From Alysiella sp. (lineage in GTDB: Bacteria > Pseudomonadota > Gammaproteobacteria > Burkholderiales > Neisseriaceae): a stretch of 64,000 nucleotides of DNA. Numbering within the stretch: the first letter of the stretch is position 1; every line of letters begins with the position of its first letter. Below the pieces are notes generated by a model that searched no databases, was not told the DNA's origin, and saw only the letters and a program-made list of their open reading frames with translations. Positions 37,181 to 47,731 of the stretch are shown piece by piece. A program made the translations under genes and the position numbers. The stretch covers positions 1-64,000 of the forward strand of contig NZ_JAUNEC010000003.1 in assembly GCF_030525755.1 (NCBI RefSeq), written 5' to 3'.

Positions 37181-38779
37181 ATGAAAAAAATTTTGACTGC
37201 TGTCGCAACTCTTGCCATTTTATCGCTGGTTTTTGGTTTCACACCATATTATATGGGTGGCAAAGCCCAGCAAAGTTTGGCAATCCAACACCGTGCGCTT
37301 GCGGATACTTTCTTTTTTGATGTGGTATCACATGAATATCAGCGCGGTTGGTTTTCTTCTACTGAAACTACAGTAATGCGTTTTCATCCTGCGATGTTAA
37401 GCAAACTTAACGGACAATTACCTGATAATGTCAAAAAACTGTTTGACCAACCTGTTACGATGGTCAATCACGTTCAACATGGTTTGTTTGCCGATGGCAT
37501 CAAGCCAGTTCGTGCGGTGGTGGAAACCGAGTTTCAATATGCCCCTGAAGTCGCCAAAACATTGGCACGTTTTTTTGGGCAAAGCACGCCTGCAACGGCA
37601 CGTAATGTGATTGCATTAGATGGTAGTGGTGAATTAACGGTTCAAGTTGCCCCATTTGATTACGAAGAATTGTCGGGTATCAAAATCAACTGGAAAGGCA
37701 TGAGCGCACAAGTTACCTATCAAGAAGGTTTCACAGAATACCGCAGTCAATTCAATTTACCAGGCATTCAGGTACAGTTGGCAGACATGGGCAGCATCAG
37801 CTTGGACAATTTGAATTTGACCGCCCAATCGCAAGAAGGCAAGCATGACATGACATTGGGTTGGTCAGAAACCAAGCTAGCAGGATTAAAATTGGCATGG
37901 AAACAAGGCATTGATTACAATGTGCGTCTGAATGATTTGGTCAATATGGTAACCGATTTGCAAATTGGCGCATTCATTAACCCCAGTGGCACGATTGCTC
38001 CCAATGATGTCAACGTCAGCAATTTGATTTATCGCACAGAAACCCAGCAAGATGAGCAAGGGTTCATCAACAGTCGTGGTGCATTTGCCTTTGAGAAATT
38101 GCAATATGGACAAGAACAGTACGGTCCATTGGCGATTGACATTGCCGCTGAACATTTAGACAGCAAAAGTCTAACCGCTTTAAAACAACGTTGGGCGCAA
38201 ATTGCCACCACGCATCAAAACAAAAACAATGGCGATGTGAATGATTTGGTGTTGGACGCTGTACGCAAAGAAGGCGCAGGCATTTTTACCCATAATCCTG
38301 TATTTAAAATTCATCAATTTGCTTTTCAAACACCAGATGGACACATTAACGCCACAGGTGAATTGAAATTTAAAGATTTGCAGCAGGCTGATTTAAATGA
38401 TTTTGCTGCCATTGTGCGTAAAACACAGGCTGATATTGGTTTTGATGTGTCGCAAAATCTGCTGGAAAACTTTGCTGTAACCCAAGCGCGTAGTTTGTTT
38501 ACCGTAGAAGACCCCAGCAGCGCACAAGAACAACAAGAAATCAGCGACACCATTCGTATGTTGGTGGGTGAAACCATTAAAACCATGAATGCAGAGGGTT
38601 ACATCAAACGGGAAAACGGTACGGTACAAACCAGATTGAGCTTAAAGGACAATCGTGTAACCTTGAATGATAAACTGTTTGAAGCACCCAATGACCAAGA
38701 TGCGTTTGTGGCATTAGAAGGGCAGTCGGCTTCTGATGCAATGCTGCCTGAAAGTGCATCATCTGCGTTAAAATATTGA
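37181..38779 (+). CDS. DUF945 (YdgA-like) family protein
   Basis: A 532-aa protein with an N-terminal signal anchor (MKKILTAVATLAILSLVFGF). The rest matches the DUF945 layout: an early FFDVVSHEYQRGWFSSTETT block, which is the family hallmark Y-x-R-G-W-F, and repeated beta-strand sections such as DLNLTAQSQEGKHDMTLGWS. Probably periplasmic and bound to the inner membrane; function unknown. The start is uncertain: an ATG at 37166 and a TTG at 37157 are in frame, but the ATG at 37181 opens the anchor directly. Confidence 0.85.
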   Translation: MKKILTAVATLAILSLVFGFTPYYMGGKAQQSLAIQHRALADTFFFDVVSHEYQRGWFSSTETTVMRFHPAMLSKLNGQLPDNVKKLFDQPVTMVNHVQHGLFADGIKPVRAVVETEFQYAPEVAKTLARFFGQSTPATARNVIALDGSGELTVQVAPFDYEELSGIKINWKGMSAQVTYQEGFTEYRSQFNLPGIQVQLADMGSISLDNLNLTAQSQEGKHDMTLGWSETKLAGLKLAWKQGIDYNVRLNDLVNMVTDLQIGAFINPSGTIAPNDVNVSNLIYRTETQQDEQGFINSRGAFAFEKLQYGQEQYGPLAIDIAAEHLDSKSLTALKQRWAQIATTHQNKNNGDVNDLVLDAVRKEGAGIFTHNPVFKIHQFAFQTPDGHINATGELKFKDLQQADLNDFAAIVRKTQADIGFDVSQNLLENFAVTQARSLFTVEDPSSAQEQQEISDTIRMLVGETIKTMNAEGYIKRENGTVQTRLSLKDNRVTLNDKLFEAPNDQDAFVALEGQSASDAMLPESASSALKY

Positions 38780-38803
38780 ATCACAATGATTGAACTTTCA
38801 TAA

Positions 38804-38843
38804 AAGGCTGCCTGAAAATACATAAGGTTTTCAGGCAGCCCTT
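38804..38843. terminator. Bidirectional uptake-sequence terminator, DUF945 gene/ppc
   Basis: AAGGCTGCCTGAAAA (38804-38818) and TTTTCAGGCAGCCCTT (38828-38843) form a long stem between convergent genes. Confidence 0.7.
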
Positions 38844-38847
38844 AAAT

Positions 38848-41550
38848 TTAACCTGTATTACGCAAACCCTGTGCCACGCCATTGATGGTTTGATGCACCA
38901 TTTGCAAAATGCGCTGGTTGTCGGGTTCGGTGCGCAATTTGTGCAACAGCGCAACTTGCAAACCACCCAAAGCATTCAAATAGGGAATTCGTAAGGCGAG
39001 CGAGCGTGCCAGCGCACGGTTGTCTGCAAGCAGGCTGTCGGTTTGCAAAATGTCCAGTAAGGCTTGGCGACTTTTGTTGTATTCGGCGGCAATGGTATCA
39101 AAAATCGCAGCACCGTGTTTTGCATCTTGGCTTAATTCTGCATAATGGGCGGCAAGTGTGAGGTCGGTTTTTGCCATTACTTGTTCCATATTGGATAACA
39201 TGGCACGGAAAAAGCGATTGTGTTGTGCGTGTTCTTGCATGGCTTTGAGACTGTCTGAATTTTGTGCACACAAATCGGCTACCGCGCTGCCAAAACCATA
39301 CCATGCAGGCAACATCAAACGGTTTTGCGTCCACGAAAACACCCAAGGAATCGCACGCAAATCTTGAATGCGAGTCAATGTTTTACGACTGGCAGGACGA
39401 CTGCCCAGATTCAAGCTGGCAATTTGTTCAATTGGGCTGGTCTGTAAGAAATAATCAATGAAACCTTCGCGTGTAATCAGAGCGCGATAATGTTGAAAGG
39501 CGCGTTCAGATAGCGTGTTCATCAAATCGGCATCAGGGTCTTCTGCTGCTTCCAATAAAGTGGCTTCCAATGTGGCAGCAACAAGGGCTTCTAAATTGCG
39601 TGTGGCATTATGAGGGTCGCCATATTTGGCGGTAATTACTTCACCTTGTTCGGTAATGCGGATTTGTCCTGCCACACTGCCTGCGGGTTGTGCCAAAATC
39701 GCTTGGTAGGACGGTCCACCGCCGCGACTGACGCTGCCACCGCGACCGTGAAACAGGCGAATTTGAATGTGATGCTGCCTGAAAAGTTGTACCAATTTTT
39801 GTTCGGCTTGGTATAAACCCCAAGTGCTGCTGATGTAGCCGCCGTCTTTATTGCTGTCGGAATAGCCAAGCATGATTTCTTGAATGTTGTTGCGGCTGTT
39901 TAAAAGTTGTTTGTACCAAGTGGTTTGGAACAATTTTTCCATTACATCACAGGCATTTTGTAAGGCTTCAATGGTTTCAAACAGCGGTACAATATTGATG
40001 CGGCTTTCAGGCAGCCCATTATTGAGGGTCAAAAGACCACTTTCTTTGAGTAGAAGAGCAAGTGCCAGTAAATCGCTGGGTTGTTCGCAGTTGGAAATGA
40101 TGCTTTGAGAAATGGCTTGTTCGCCAAAGCCGTCTTTAATGTGGCGTGCTTCGCGGAAAATCGCCAATTCGGCACGCGTACTGTCGCTGTATGCCAAATA
40201 GGGGCTGAATAAGGGGCGAGGGTGTTGTAATTCACGCAATAAAACCGCTTGTTTTTCATTTTCAGGCAGCCTGAAATAGTCTTCTAAACCAGCTTTGGCA
40301 AACAATTCAGCAACTGTTTCGTTGTGTTTGTCGGCGTGTTGGCGCAAATCCAAAGGCATTAAGTGGAAACCACATATTGAAGCTGTGCGAATGATGTCTG
40401 CCAAACGTGCGTTTGCCAAAACTGTGCTGCCATTGTCGTGTAAAGAATCGCGCAAGATATTTAAATCATGGAGAAAATCTTGTGGCGTGTCGTAGGGTGT
40501 GCTCGTACCAAAACGGCAGCCGAGTTTTACGCCCAAAGTGTGTGCCTTGCCAATCAAACGCGACAAAATGTGGGCAATCGCGCGGCGATAGGGTTCTTCT
40601 TGGCGTGCTACTTCGGTGTCGGGCGATTTGGCAGACAAAACCAATACGCCGTCATTGACCTTTACGCGGCGCACGGACAAAGGTAATTCTTGATACAAGG
40701 TTTCCAATTCACGGCGATAATGATGAAACAATGCATCGGCATGACGGGTAAACGCTTCACGCAACGTTTCGGCGTTCACAAAAGGATTGCCATCGCGGTC
40801 GCCACCAATCCAGCCACCAATGTCCAAGATATTAGGTATGTTCAGCTCGGGATAGGCTGCCTGAAAACGGTGCTCCATGCGGCGATAGAGTTGCGGTAGG
40901 GCTTGAAAAAAACTGATGGGGAAAATGTTCACACCATTGGTGATTTCACTTTTTACACTGATTTTGAAATGGCGGGTTTCACTGGTTTGCCACAGTGTGA
41001 GTAAAACCGTATCAATTTCACGGCGCAGTTGTGCTAATTCTTCGGCATTGGCACAATGTTCACGGCGTGGCAGCAGTGCACGAATTTTGCGGTGCGATAC
41101 CAAAACTGCTTGGCGTTGTACTTCGGTTGGGTGGGCGGTTAAAACTGCGCTGACACGCATTTGGTTTAAGGCTGCCTGAATGTGCGTATGGCTTAAATTC
41201 TGCGCCTGCAATTTTTTGACAGTTTCTGCCACGCTGCCATCGCTGCTGGAACGTCCAGCTTGTTCATGTGTGCGGCGGCGGCGTTGGTGATGTACATCTT
41301 CGGCAATATTCAGAATTTGGGCAAATATGCCCACAGCCGTAATCAAATTTTCTGTTTGTTCTTCGCTTAGAGACGGTAGAATTTCATTTATAATCAAACT
41401 GCTGTCTTCGGCTTGTTCCAAAATTTTTAAAGTATTGACCACGATTTCATCGGTGTGTTGCGACAACATTTCATATAAAGCAGTACGCAGCCATTCTGCA
41501 TCGGCGGTTAATTCAATGTCTTTGGGGTCATTCAGTTGCGCGGTAAACAT
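38848..41550 (-). CDS. ppc: Phosphoenolpyruvate carboxylase
   Basis: Anaplerotic enzyme adding bicarbonate to PEP to make oxaloacetate (900 aa, full length). Seen: [14 protein letters not shown] with catalytic His140, the [16 protein letters not shown] segment, the flexible loop [14 protein letters not shown], and the C-terminus ending in [20 protein letters not shown] followed by TG. The family normally ends in RNTG, seen here exactly. AAAGGAAA lies upstream of the ATG. It reads alone, facing the DUF945 gene. Confidence 0.98.
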   Translation of the reverse strand: MFTAQLNDPKDIELTADAEWLRTALYEMLSQHTDEIVVNTLKILEQAEDSSLIINEILPSLSEEQTENLITAVGIFAQILNIAEDVHHQRRRRTHEQAGRSSSDGSVAETVKKLQAQNLSHTHIQAALNQMRVSAVLTAHPTEVQRQAVLVSHRKIRALLPRREHCANAEELAQLRREIDTVLLTLWQTSETRHFKISVKSEITNGVNIFPISFFQALPQLYRRMEHRFQAAYPELNIPNILDIGGWIGGDRDGNPFVNAETLREAFTRHADALFHHYRRELETLYQELPLSVRRVKVNDGVLVLSAKSPDTEVARQEEPYRRAIAHILSRLIGKAHTLGVKLGCRFGTSTPYDTPQDFLHDLNILRDSLHDNGSTVLANARLADIIRTASICGFHLMPLDLRQHADKHNETVAELFAKAGLEDYFRLPENEKQAVLLRELQHPRPLFSPYLAYSDSTRAELAIFREARHIKDGFGEQAISQSIISNCEQPSDLLALALLLKESGLLTLNNGLPESRINIVPLFETIEALQNACDVMEKLFQTTWYKQLLNSRNNIQEIMLGYSDSNKDGGYISSTWGLYQAEQKLVQLFRQHHIQIRLFHGRGGSVSRGGGPSYQAILAQPAGSVAGQIRITEQGEVITAKYGDPHNATRNLEALVAATLEATLLEAAEDPDADLMNTLSERAFQHYRALITREGFIDYFLQTSPIEQIASLNLGSRPASRKTLTRIQDLRAIPWVFSWTQNRLMLPAWYGFGSAVADLCAQNSDSLKAMQEHAQHNRFFRAMLSNMEQVMAKTDLTLAAHYAELSQDAKHGAAIFDTIAAEYNKSRQALLDILQTDSLLADNRALARSLALRIPYLNALGGLQVALLHKLRTEPDNQRILQMVHQTINGVAQGLRNTG

Positions 41551-41630
41551 GGTTATGCTTTCCTTTGTTTTGGGTTACAAACAAGATAGAGTGGCACAAA
41601 ATAAATAGGGTCATCAACATTATCGGCAAC

Positions 41631-41668
41631 AGGCTGCCTGAAAATGCCATTTTGTTTTCAGGCAGCCT
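41631..41668 (-). terminator. gshA terminator (uptake-sequence pair)
   Basis: AGGCTGCCTGAAAA (41631-41644) and TTTTCAGGCAGCCT (41655-41668) flank a 10-base loop immediately after gshA, on the approach to ppc. Confidence 0.55.
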
Positions 41669-41676
41669 GCGATTAG

Positions 41677-43023
41677 TCAGTGGTGTCTTGCCAATTCAAT
41701 TGCTGCCGCCAACAGCGACAATCGCGCCATCACGCCATACACATACAAGCGGTTGCTACTGCAATCTACTTTTTCAGCATTGGGGCGAGCGATGCCCAAT
41801 TCGTCCCATTGTGCGAAAACGCGTTCGCAATGTTCTTGCGTTTCTGCGTCATTTGCGCTGCCTGCGCTAGGAATGCTTTGGTCTAGTGGTACAAACACCA
41901 TGCCGCCTGCGTTCAAATTCTCATCGTTGCGGCGACCTTCATGCACGCGGAAAAAACCGCCAATCACAAATCTGTCCATCATGTACACAACGGGTTCGCA
42001 AACGGCATTGTCCATGGTTTCGTAGGTGTAAATGCCTTCTTGAACAATCACTTCCGATACTTCCAAGCCTTCTTTGATTTTTGCCATTTTGTTGCGGTTT
42101 TTGCGATTCAGGCTGCGGACTTCATCGGCAGATTTCACGCTCATCACGCCCATGCCGTAAGTGCCTGCGTCTGCTTTGACAATCACAAAGGGTTGGTCGG
42201 TAATGCCTTTTTCATCGTATTTGGCTTGGATTTTTGCCAAGACGCGCTCAACGGCTGCTGCCAAAGCGTCTTCGCCTTCGCGTTCTTGAAAATCCAAGCC
42301 GCCCACATATTCAAAATAGGGGTTGATGTGCCATTCATCTATTTGAATTAAATCGGCAAATTGTTGGGCTACTTGATTGTAGGCGGCAAAATGTTGGGTT
42401 TTGCGGCGTGTTGTCCAGCCACCGTGCAGGGGCGGCAGCACGTTTTGTGCCAAACCTTGCAAAATATCGGGTACACCACCTGATAAATCATTGTTTAACA
42501 AAATGAAACATGGGGAAAAGCCATCTGCCAAATGCACACGGTTGTCGGTACGCAAAAGTGGCTCAATCAATAATGTGTTGCCCAAGGCGGTTTCAAATTC
42601 GGTGGCTTGGGTCAGCTCGGGGTTGAAACTGCCCACGCGCACTTCAAATCCCGCATCGCGCAAAATGTTGGACAAGGCAAAAACATTCTGTAAATAGAAG
42701 GTGTTGCGCGTGTGGTTTTCGGGAATGAGCAGCACGGATTTGGCGGTTTCGCAAGCGCGTTCTACCGCGTCTTGGGCGGCAATGGTGGCAAGCGGAATGA
42801 AATGGGGATTGAGATTGTTGAACCCACCAGGGAACAAATTCATATCAATACTTGCCATTTTGTAACCTGCGTTGCGAATGTCCACCGAGCCGTAAAATGG
42901 GGGTTGGTGTTGCTGCCATTGGGCACGAAACCATGCTTCAATTTTGCTGTGGTTTTGCAAGATTTTGGTTTCAAAATCGTGCAGATGTTGTGCATATTCA
43001 GTTTGAATTTGAGGAAGTTTCAT
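41677..43023 (-). CDS. gshA: Glutamate-cysteine ligase (TIGR02049 type)
   Basis: First enzyme of glutathione synthesis, ligating glutamate and cysteine in the cytosol (448 aa). The sequence FYGSVDIRNAGYKMASIDMN, then LFPGGFNNLNPHFIPLA and VKADAGTYGMGVMSVKSADE, belongs to the Acidithiobacillus-type GshA family found in Neisseriaceae and other beta-proteobacteria, not the E. coli GshA family. No gshB adjoins. AAAGGGC precedes the ATG. Confidence 0.92.
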   Translation of the reverse strand: MKLPQIQTEYAQHLHDFETKILQNHSKIEAWFRAQWQQHQPPFYGSVDIRNAGYKMASIDMNLFPGGFNNLNPHFIPLATIAAQDAVERACETAKSVLLIPENHTRNTFYLQNVFALSNILRDAGFEVRVGSFNPELTQATEFETALGNTLLIEPLLRTDNRVHLADGFSPCFILLNNDLSGGVPDILQGLAQNVLPPLHGGWTTRRKTQHFAAYNQVAQQFADLIQIDEWHINPYFEYVGGLDFQEREGEDALAAAVERVLAKIQAKYDEKGITDQPFVIVKADAGTYGMGVMSVKSADEVRSLNRKNRNKMAKIKEGLEVSEVIVQEGIYTYETMDNAVCEPVVYMMDRFVIGGFFRVHEGRRNDENLNAGGMVFVPLDQSIPSAGSANDAETQEHCERVFAQWDELGIARPNAEKVDCSSNRLYVYGVMARLSLLAAAIELARHH

Positions 43024-43103
43024 GTTTGCCCTTTCCTATTTGAGGTGTTTATTAGTTGGGCATTATAACAAGTTTTGTTTGTTTTCAGGCTGCCTGAAAG
43101 CAC

Positions 43104-43132
43104 AAACCGCTTCTGAAAAACAGAAGCGGTTT
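43104..43132 (-). terminator. Hairpin terminator after the heavy-metal-domain-like gene
   Basis: AAACCGCTTCTG and CAGAAGCGGTTT form a perfect 12-bp stem with an A5 loop. It lies 17 bases past the stop; the T run beyond it is poor. Confidence 0.6.
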
Positions 43133-43149
43133 GTTGGAAATAGAATGAA

Positions 43150-43350
43150 TTAGGCGCTGAACCCCGCGGCATTTACAGCTGCTTTGAATGCAGCTTCGTC
43201 AAAGCCATCGCCGTGTGTTACGATAACATAGCCATCGTCATGGTTGGCATTGACGAATTTCACGCCAGGTACATTAGATGTTTGATCCACTAAACGGTCG
43301 CCATCTGCTTTGCCTGTCATGCCAGATACATTGATTTTTACTTGTGCCAT
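43150..43350 (-). CDS. Heavy-metal-associated-domain-like small protein lacking CxxC
   Basis: A 66-aa protein with the ferredoxin-like HMA fold pattern: MAQVKINVSGMTGKADGDRL, then a second half with a VPGVKFVNANHD strand-turn and a final helix FKAAVNAAGFSA. In metal chaperones the loop after GM is T-C-x-x-C; here it reads T-G-K-A-D with no cysteine anywhere in the protein, so classical Cu/Hg binding is excluded. AAGGAG lies six bases before this ATG, which excludes the upstream 24-codon extension. Monocistronic; function unknown. Confidence 0.8.
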   Translation of the reverse strand: MAQVKINVSGMTGKADGDRLVDQTSNVPGVKFVNANHDDGYVIVTHGDGFDEAAFKAAVNAAGFSA

Positions 43351-43411
43351 TTTCAGCTCCTTAACAATTTCAATTTGTTTTAAATATATTGATGTTTGAT
43401 GTTTATTATTT

Positions 43412-43448
43412 GGCACAAGCAAAATGTGCCTCTTGAAATGTTTTCAAG
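43412..43448. promoter_or_regulatory. Two adjacent palindromes upstream of the HMA-like gene
   Basis: GGCACA...TGTGCC (43412-43430) and CTTGAAATGTTTTCAAG (43432-43448) stand side by side 60-100 bases upstream of the HMA-like start. They could be operators for a dimeric regulator, or leader hairpins. Confidence 0.35.
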
Positions 43449-43591
43449 TCCTTGAATTCTGCCTGCTTTGTTGTGGTATGTCTATTGTGTTCCATGAAAC
43501 GGTTTTTATGGGATTGATATTAAATGAAAATTATTTTTTAAAGATTTCTTTACATTGTCGTATTTATTCTAATTATTTTAAAAACATGAGT

Positions 43592-45046
43592 TTATTTTTT
43601 CCAATATCCTGGTGTGAATAAAATCAAAACCGTAAAAATTTCCAATCGTCCCAGCAGCATCACCAGGGCGCAAAGCAGTTTTTGTAATTCGCTCAATGCG
43701 GCGTAATTGTGTGCGGGACCGACAGAACCCAAGCCTGGACCTGCGTTAGTGATACAGGCAACAATCGCGGTTAATGCGGTTACTAAATCCAAACCTGATG
43801 CCATCATGAGAAATGTGAAGACCACTACGGTCATAAAATAAGCGAAAACAAATGCCATAATGGACAATGCCAATTTTTCATTCAGGCTGCGTCCATTGAC
43901 CTTGACGGAACGCACGGCATTGGGGTGTTGTAAAACGGTGGTTTCGCGGAATGTGAATTTTGCCAATGCGATGGCGCGTGCCATTTTGATGCCTCCGCCC
44001 ATAGAGCCTGTTCCTGCTAAAATATTGGACAGGAAAAACATCCACAAAGATACGATTAAGGGCCAAGTGGCAAAATCGGCATTGGCAAAACCACTTGCTA
44101 AACCAATGGAAATGAAGTTGAATGCAGTATAACGAATGGCATCGGAAAGTGGATAAAATCCTTTATAAAATAAATATAAAGAAGCAAAAATAATACTGAA
44201 ACACAGTAAGGCCAACATGGCGCGGACTTCTTCATTTTGCCAATAATGACGCAAGCTTCTTTGGCGTATTGCAACGAAATGGTTGGCAAAATTGATGCCT
44301 CCTGCCAATGTTGCCAACATGATGACCAGTTCTATGGTAGTGGAATTGAAATAGGCAATGCTGTTGTCATGTGTGGAAAAACCGCCCAAAGCGAAAGCAG
44401 ACATGGCGTGGCATATTGCGTCAAACCAGCCCATACCTGCCAAGCGTAAGGCGAGACACGTTAAAATGGTGAACACCAAATACATTAACCATAAACGTTT
44501 GGCGGTTTGTGAAATGCGTGGTGCCATTTTGTTGTCTTTTTCAATACCTGGTATTTCGGCTTTAAACAGTTGTGTACCACCTACGCCTAACATGGGCAAA
44601 ATGGCAACTGCTAATACAATAATCCCCATACCTCCTAGCCAGTTGAGCATGTGTCGCCAAAAATTGATGGAAGGGGGCAGTTTGTCTAAACCTGTGATGA
44701 CTGTTGCGCCAGTTGTGGTTAAACCGCTGATGGCTTCAAAAAATGCATCAATAAAAGGCATTTGGTCAAAATAAAAATACAAAGGTGTGGCGGCAATCAT
44801 TGCAAACCCAAGCCACATGACAGTTACCAAAGCAAAACCATCACGCGGACGCAATTCGCGTTGGTGTTGGCGAGTTAAGAACCACACCAAGCTGGAAAGC
44901 AGAACCGTTATAAAGGCAATGCGTTCAAATACATAAAAAGCATCGTCTTGATACAGATAAGAGACCAATGTAGGTGTCCACATTAACAGTGCGAACAGCA
45001 AACACAGTTTGGAAAAAATATGTAAAGTGGCAAAGATGTTGTGCAT
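43592..45046 (-). CDS. trkH: TrkH-family potassium uptake protein
   Basis: K+-translocating subunit (484 aa) with about ten hydrophobic segments in the TrkH/KtrB layout. Filter-like loops are visible: EAISGLTTTGATVITGLDKL, CHAMSAFALGGFSTHDNSIA, GTGSMGGGIKMARAIALAKF and ACITNAGPGLGSVGP. It ends in the typical RLEIFTVLILFTPGYWKK. The cytoplasmic gating subunit TrkA is not encoded nearby. No clear Shine-Dalgarno precedes the start, which lies next to an uptake sequence. Confidence 0.94.
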   Translation of the reverse strand: MHNIFATLHIFSKLCLLFALLMWTPTLVSYLYQDDAFYVFERIAFITVLLSSLVWFLTRQHQRELRPRDGFALVTVMWLGFAMIAATPLYFYFDQMPFIDAFFEAISGLTTTGATVITGLDKLPPSINFWRHMLNWLGGMGIIVLAVAILPMLGVGGTQLFKAEIPGIEKDNKMAPRISQTAKRLWLMYLVFTILTCLALRLAGMGWFDAICHAMSAFALGGFSTHDNSIAYFNSTTIELVIMLATLAGGINFANHFVAIRQRSLRHYWQNEEVRAMLALLCFSIIFASLYLFYKGFYPLSDAIRYTAFNFISIGLASGFANADFATWPLIVSLWMFFLSNILAGTGSMGGGIKMARAIALAKFTFRETTVLQHPNAVRSVKVNGRSLNEKLALSIMAFVFAYFMTVVVFTFLMMASGLDLVTALTAIVACITNAGPGLGSVGPAHNYAALSELQKLLCALVMLLGRLEIFTVLILFTPGYWKK

Positions 45047-45125
45047 ATTGGTGTGGCTGCCTGAAAGTAAAAAAAGATTGGGGTTTCAGGCAGCATGAAG
45101 CTGGGCTGTAAAAGGCTGCCTGAAA

Positions 45126-45509
45126 CTACCAATACCAACTGTCAAATGGTCTGCGCCATGGATAAAAATCGTCCCAATAATGATAACGTTCCAATTCGCG
45201 CAAACGTTCTTGGCTGATGTGATTTTGCCATGCCATTTTGTAGCATGCTTGGAACATGGGGTCGCTGATTTTTTCAATGTAGCGCAAACGGAAATTTTGG
45301 CGTTCTTGTTCACTGGTAAATTCGGGTTTATCAAATTCTTGGCGCAATAAAGCGGCGGTTTGTGGGTCGCATTGTGCTGCCAAAGCCACTTGCAAATCCT
45401 GTTCATAACGTTTTTGTGCGGCTGCGCGAGCGGCTTTTTGTTCGGGTGTAGTGGCACAAGCAGACAGTAACATCAGACTACTTACAATAAGGGAAAATGT
45501 GAAACGCAT
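45126..45509 (-). CDS. Small lipoprotein of unknown function
   Basis: A 127-aa predicted lipoprotein. The signal peptide MRFTFSLIVSSLMLLSAC ends in lipobox LLSAC; Ala/Thr follow the Cys, so outer-membrane sorting is expected. The mature part is helical and charged (QKRYEQDLQVALAAQCDPQT, EERQNFRLRYIEKISDP-like) with a Trp/Tyr-rich end (WDDFYPWRRPFDSWYW). Two further cysteines may pair. AAAGGAAA precedes the ATG. No family recognised. Confidence 0.78.
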   Translation of the reverse strand: MRFTFSLIVSSLMLLSACATTPEQKAARAAAQKRYEQDLQVALAAQCDPQTAALLRQEFDKPEFTSEQERQNFRLRYIEKISDPMFQACYKMAWQNHISQERLRELERYHYWDDFYPWRRPFDSWYW

Positions 45510-45618
45510 GATGTTTTCCTTTCAATTGAATTTAAGCAATTGTATTCGTATGATGTAGTAATAGAGACCCTGATTTAAGATGATGAATACAGGTTTGAAA
45601 GTTTGGTTGTGTTGGAGG

Positions 45619-45648
45619 TTTCAGGCAGCCGATTAAGGCTGCCTGAAA
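45619..45648 (-). terminator. clpP terminator (uptake-sequence pair)
   Basis: TTTCAGGCAGCC (45619-45630) and GGCTGCCTGAAA (45637-45648) around a 6-base loop, 35 bases past the clpP stop. Confidence 0.55.
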
Positions 45649-45682
45649 AATCGCAGGCGATATGATGATTGGGGATTGCTAA

Positions 45683-46306
45683 TTATGCAGCTGCGTCTGC
45701 GCGTGTATTAATTACTTTATCAATCAAACCGTATTCAGCGGCTTGTATTGCGGACATGAAATTATCACGGTCGGTGTCGCGTTCAATTTTCTCCAATGGC
45801 TGCCCCGTATGTTTGGCCAGTAGTTGATTGAGTTTTTCTTTGAGTTTCAATAATTCGCGTGCATGAATTTCAATGTCGGAGGCCTGACCGCCCAAGCCAC
45901 CGCTGATTAACGGTTGATGAATCATCACACGGCTGTTGGGTAAGGCAAAGCGTTTACCTTTGGTGCCAGCTGAAAGTAAAAATGCGCCCATGCTGGCGGC
46001 TTGACCCAAACATAGGGTTTGAACATCGGGCTTGATGAAATTCATGGTGTCGTAAATACTCATGCCAGCGGTTACACTGCCACCAGGGGAATTGATGTAG
46101 AAATAGATGTCTTTATCGGGATTTTCGCTCTCCAAAAACAGCATTTGCGCCACCACCAAATTGGCAGTTTGGTCATTTACAGGACCAATCAGGAAAATGA
46201 TGCGTTCTTTGAGCAGGCGTGAGTAAATGTCAAACGCACGTTCGCCACGTCCGCTTTGTTCAATCACAGTAGGGATTAAGGTATTGTTTTGAATTTCGGG
46301 GAACAT
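45683..46306 (-). CDS. clpP: ClpP, ATP-dependent Clp protease proteolytic subunit
   Basis: Serine protease forming a double heptamer with ClpX or ClpA (207 aa). Catalytic Ser105 in GQAASMGAF and His130 in VMIHQP are present, with the acidic partner in the TDRDNFMSA segment. The N-terminus [20 protein letters not shown] lacks a long propeptide. AAGGAAA precedes the ATG. It follows tig in the same direction, a common pairing, but a terminator separates them; clpX is not adjacent. Confidence 0.97.
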   Translation of the reverse strand: MFPEIQNNTLIPTVIEQSGRGERAFDIYSRLLKERIIFLIGPVNDQTANLVVAQMLFLESENPDKDIYFYINSPGGSVTAGMSIYDTMNFIKPDVQTLCLGQAASMGAFLLSAGTKGKRFALPNSRVMIHQPLISGGLGGQASDIEIHARELLKLKEKLNQLLAKHTGQPLEKIERDTDRDNFMSAIQAAEYGLIDKVINTRADAAA

Positions 46307-46372
46307 AAGGTTTCCTTGTGGTCTTGATTTTTAGGCTGACTGAAAATAACATCATAACAGCATTTCAACTTT

Positions 46373-46405
46373 AAAAAGCACCGTAGCCAATGCAACGGTG
46401 CTTTT
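46373..46405 (-). terminator. tig terminator
   Basis: AAAAGCACCGT (46374-46384) pairs with ACGGTGCTTTT (46395-46405); on the minus strand a T run follows the stem. It sits between tig and clpP. Confidence 0.85.
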
Positions 46406-46423
46406 GTTTATGCCACGCTGCAA

Positions 46424-47731
46424 TTATGCAGTCGCGCCCATCACTTCATCAAACGACAATTGTTTTTCAGTTACTTTGGCTTTACCTAAAACAAATTCAA
46501 CCACATTGGCTTCGGTTGCCAAATTTGTTGCACCATTTAAGCGTTGGCGGTCGGCAAAATACCATTCTACCACTTCTTGTGGATCTTCATAGCTGTCGGC
46601 AAATTCAGTAACAATTTCCTTGATTTGTTCATCGCTTGCTTGTAATTTGTTTTCTTCAATCAAAACAGGTAATAACAAGCCCAATGCCACACGTTGTTCA
46701 GCACGTTCCATGAACATATCCAAAGGCAATTCAAATGATTTGGCGTCCAAACCTTGTTGGGCAAAATTTTGTTTCATTTCTTCTGCCAAACGTTGCGCTT
46801 CATCGCGTACAAAAGCTTTAGGTAAATCAAATGAATGCGCTTCACGCAAAGCATTCATTACAGCTTCAGTATTTTGTGCATTCACACGGCGTTTTACTTC
46901 ACGACCAACATTTTTCTTCACTTCTTCACGCATTTTTGCCACATCGCCATTTTCAATGCCCAAGGCTTTGGCAAAATCTGTATCCACTTCGGGCAATACG
47001 GCTTCGGCGACATTGTGTACGGTAATCGAGAATACCGCAGTTTTGCCTGCTACATCTGCACCATGATAATCTTCGGGGAAGTTAACTTCCACATCTTTGC
47101 TCTCACCTTCTTTTAAGCCTTTTATGCCAGCTTCAAATTCAGGCAGCATTTGACCTTGACCCAAAACAAAAGGGTAGTTTTGTGAAGTACCACCAGCAAA
47201 AGGTTTGTCTTCAATTTTCCCTTCAAAATCAATAATCACACGGTCACCATCTTGCGCTTCACGTTCTACGCGGTTGTAGCGTGTGCGTTGTTTACGCAAA
47301 ATCTCAATGGTTTTATTAACTTCCTCATCACCCACTTCGGCAACGGCTTTTTCAATTTGTAAAGCAGACAAATCGCCAATTTGGATTTCAGGCAGCGTTT
47401 CAAACACGAAAGCCACTTGGAAATTTGCTGAATTTTCTTGATTTTCAACAGGTTCAATGCGTTCCAACGCGGCCACGCGTACATTTTGTTCTTGTGCGGC
47501 TTTGTAAAACGCATCTTGTGCTAATTCGTTCAGTACATCGTTTTGAATGCCTGCGCCATACATGGAAGCCACCATTTTTAAAGGAGCTTTACCTGGACGG
47601 AAACCGTCCACGCGAACACGGCGTTGTGCTTGTTTGATGCGTTTATCAGTTTCGGCATTGATGTCAAGCCAAGGTAAAGACACGACCAGCTTGCGTTGCA
47701 GATTTTCCAATTTTTCAACAGTTGCGCTCAT
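46424..47731 (-). CDS. tig: Trigger factor
   Basis: Ribosome-associated chaperone and prolyl isomerase (435 aa). The N-terminal ribosome-binding domain includes a signature near residues 42-50 (VDGFRPGKAP), an FKBP-type PPIase domain (about 155-240; DGDRVIIDFEGKIEDKPFAG) and a SurA-like C-terminal domain. AAAGG precedes the ATG. Full length. Confidence 0.97.
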   Translation of the reverse strand: MSATVEKLENLQRKLVVSLPWLDINAETDKRIKQAQRRVRVDGFRPGKAPLKMVASMYGAGIQNDVLNELAQDAFYKAAQEQNVRVAALERIEPVENQENSANFQVAFVFETLPEIQIGDLSALQIEKAVAEVGDEEVNKTIEILRKQRTRYNRVEREAQDGDRVIIDFEGKIEDKPFAGGTSQNYPFVLGQGQMLPEFEAGIKGLKEGESKDVEVNFPEDYHGADVAGKTAVFSITVHNVAEAVLPEVDTDFAKALGIENGDVAKMREEVKKNVGREVKRRVNAQNTEAVMNALREAHSFDLPKAFVRDEAQRLAEEMKQNFAQQGLDAKSFELPLDMFMERAEQRVALGLLLPVLIEENKLQASDEQIKEIVTEFADSYEDPQEVVEWYFADRQRLNGATNLATEANVVEFVLGKAKVTEKQLSFDEVMGATA

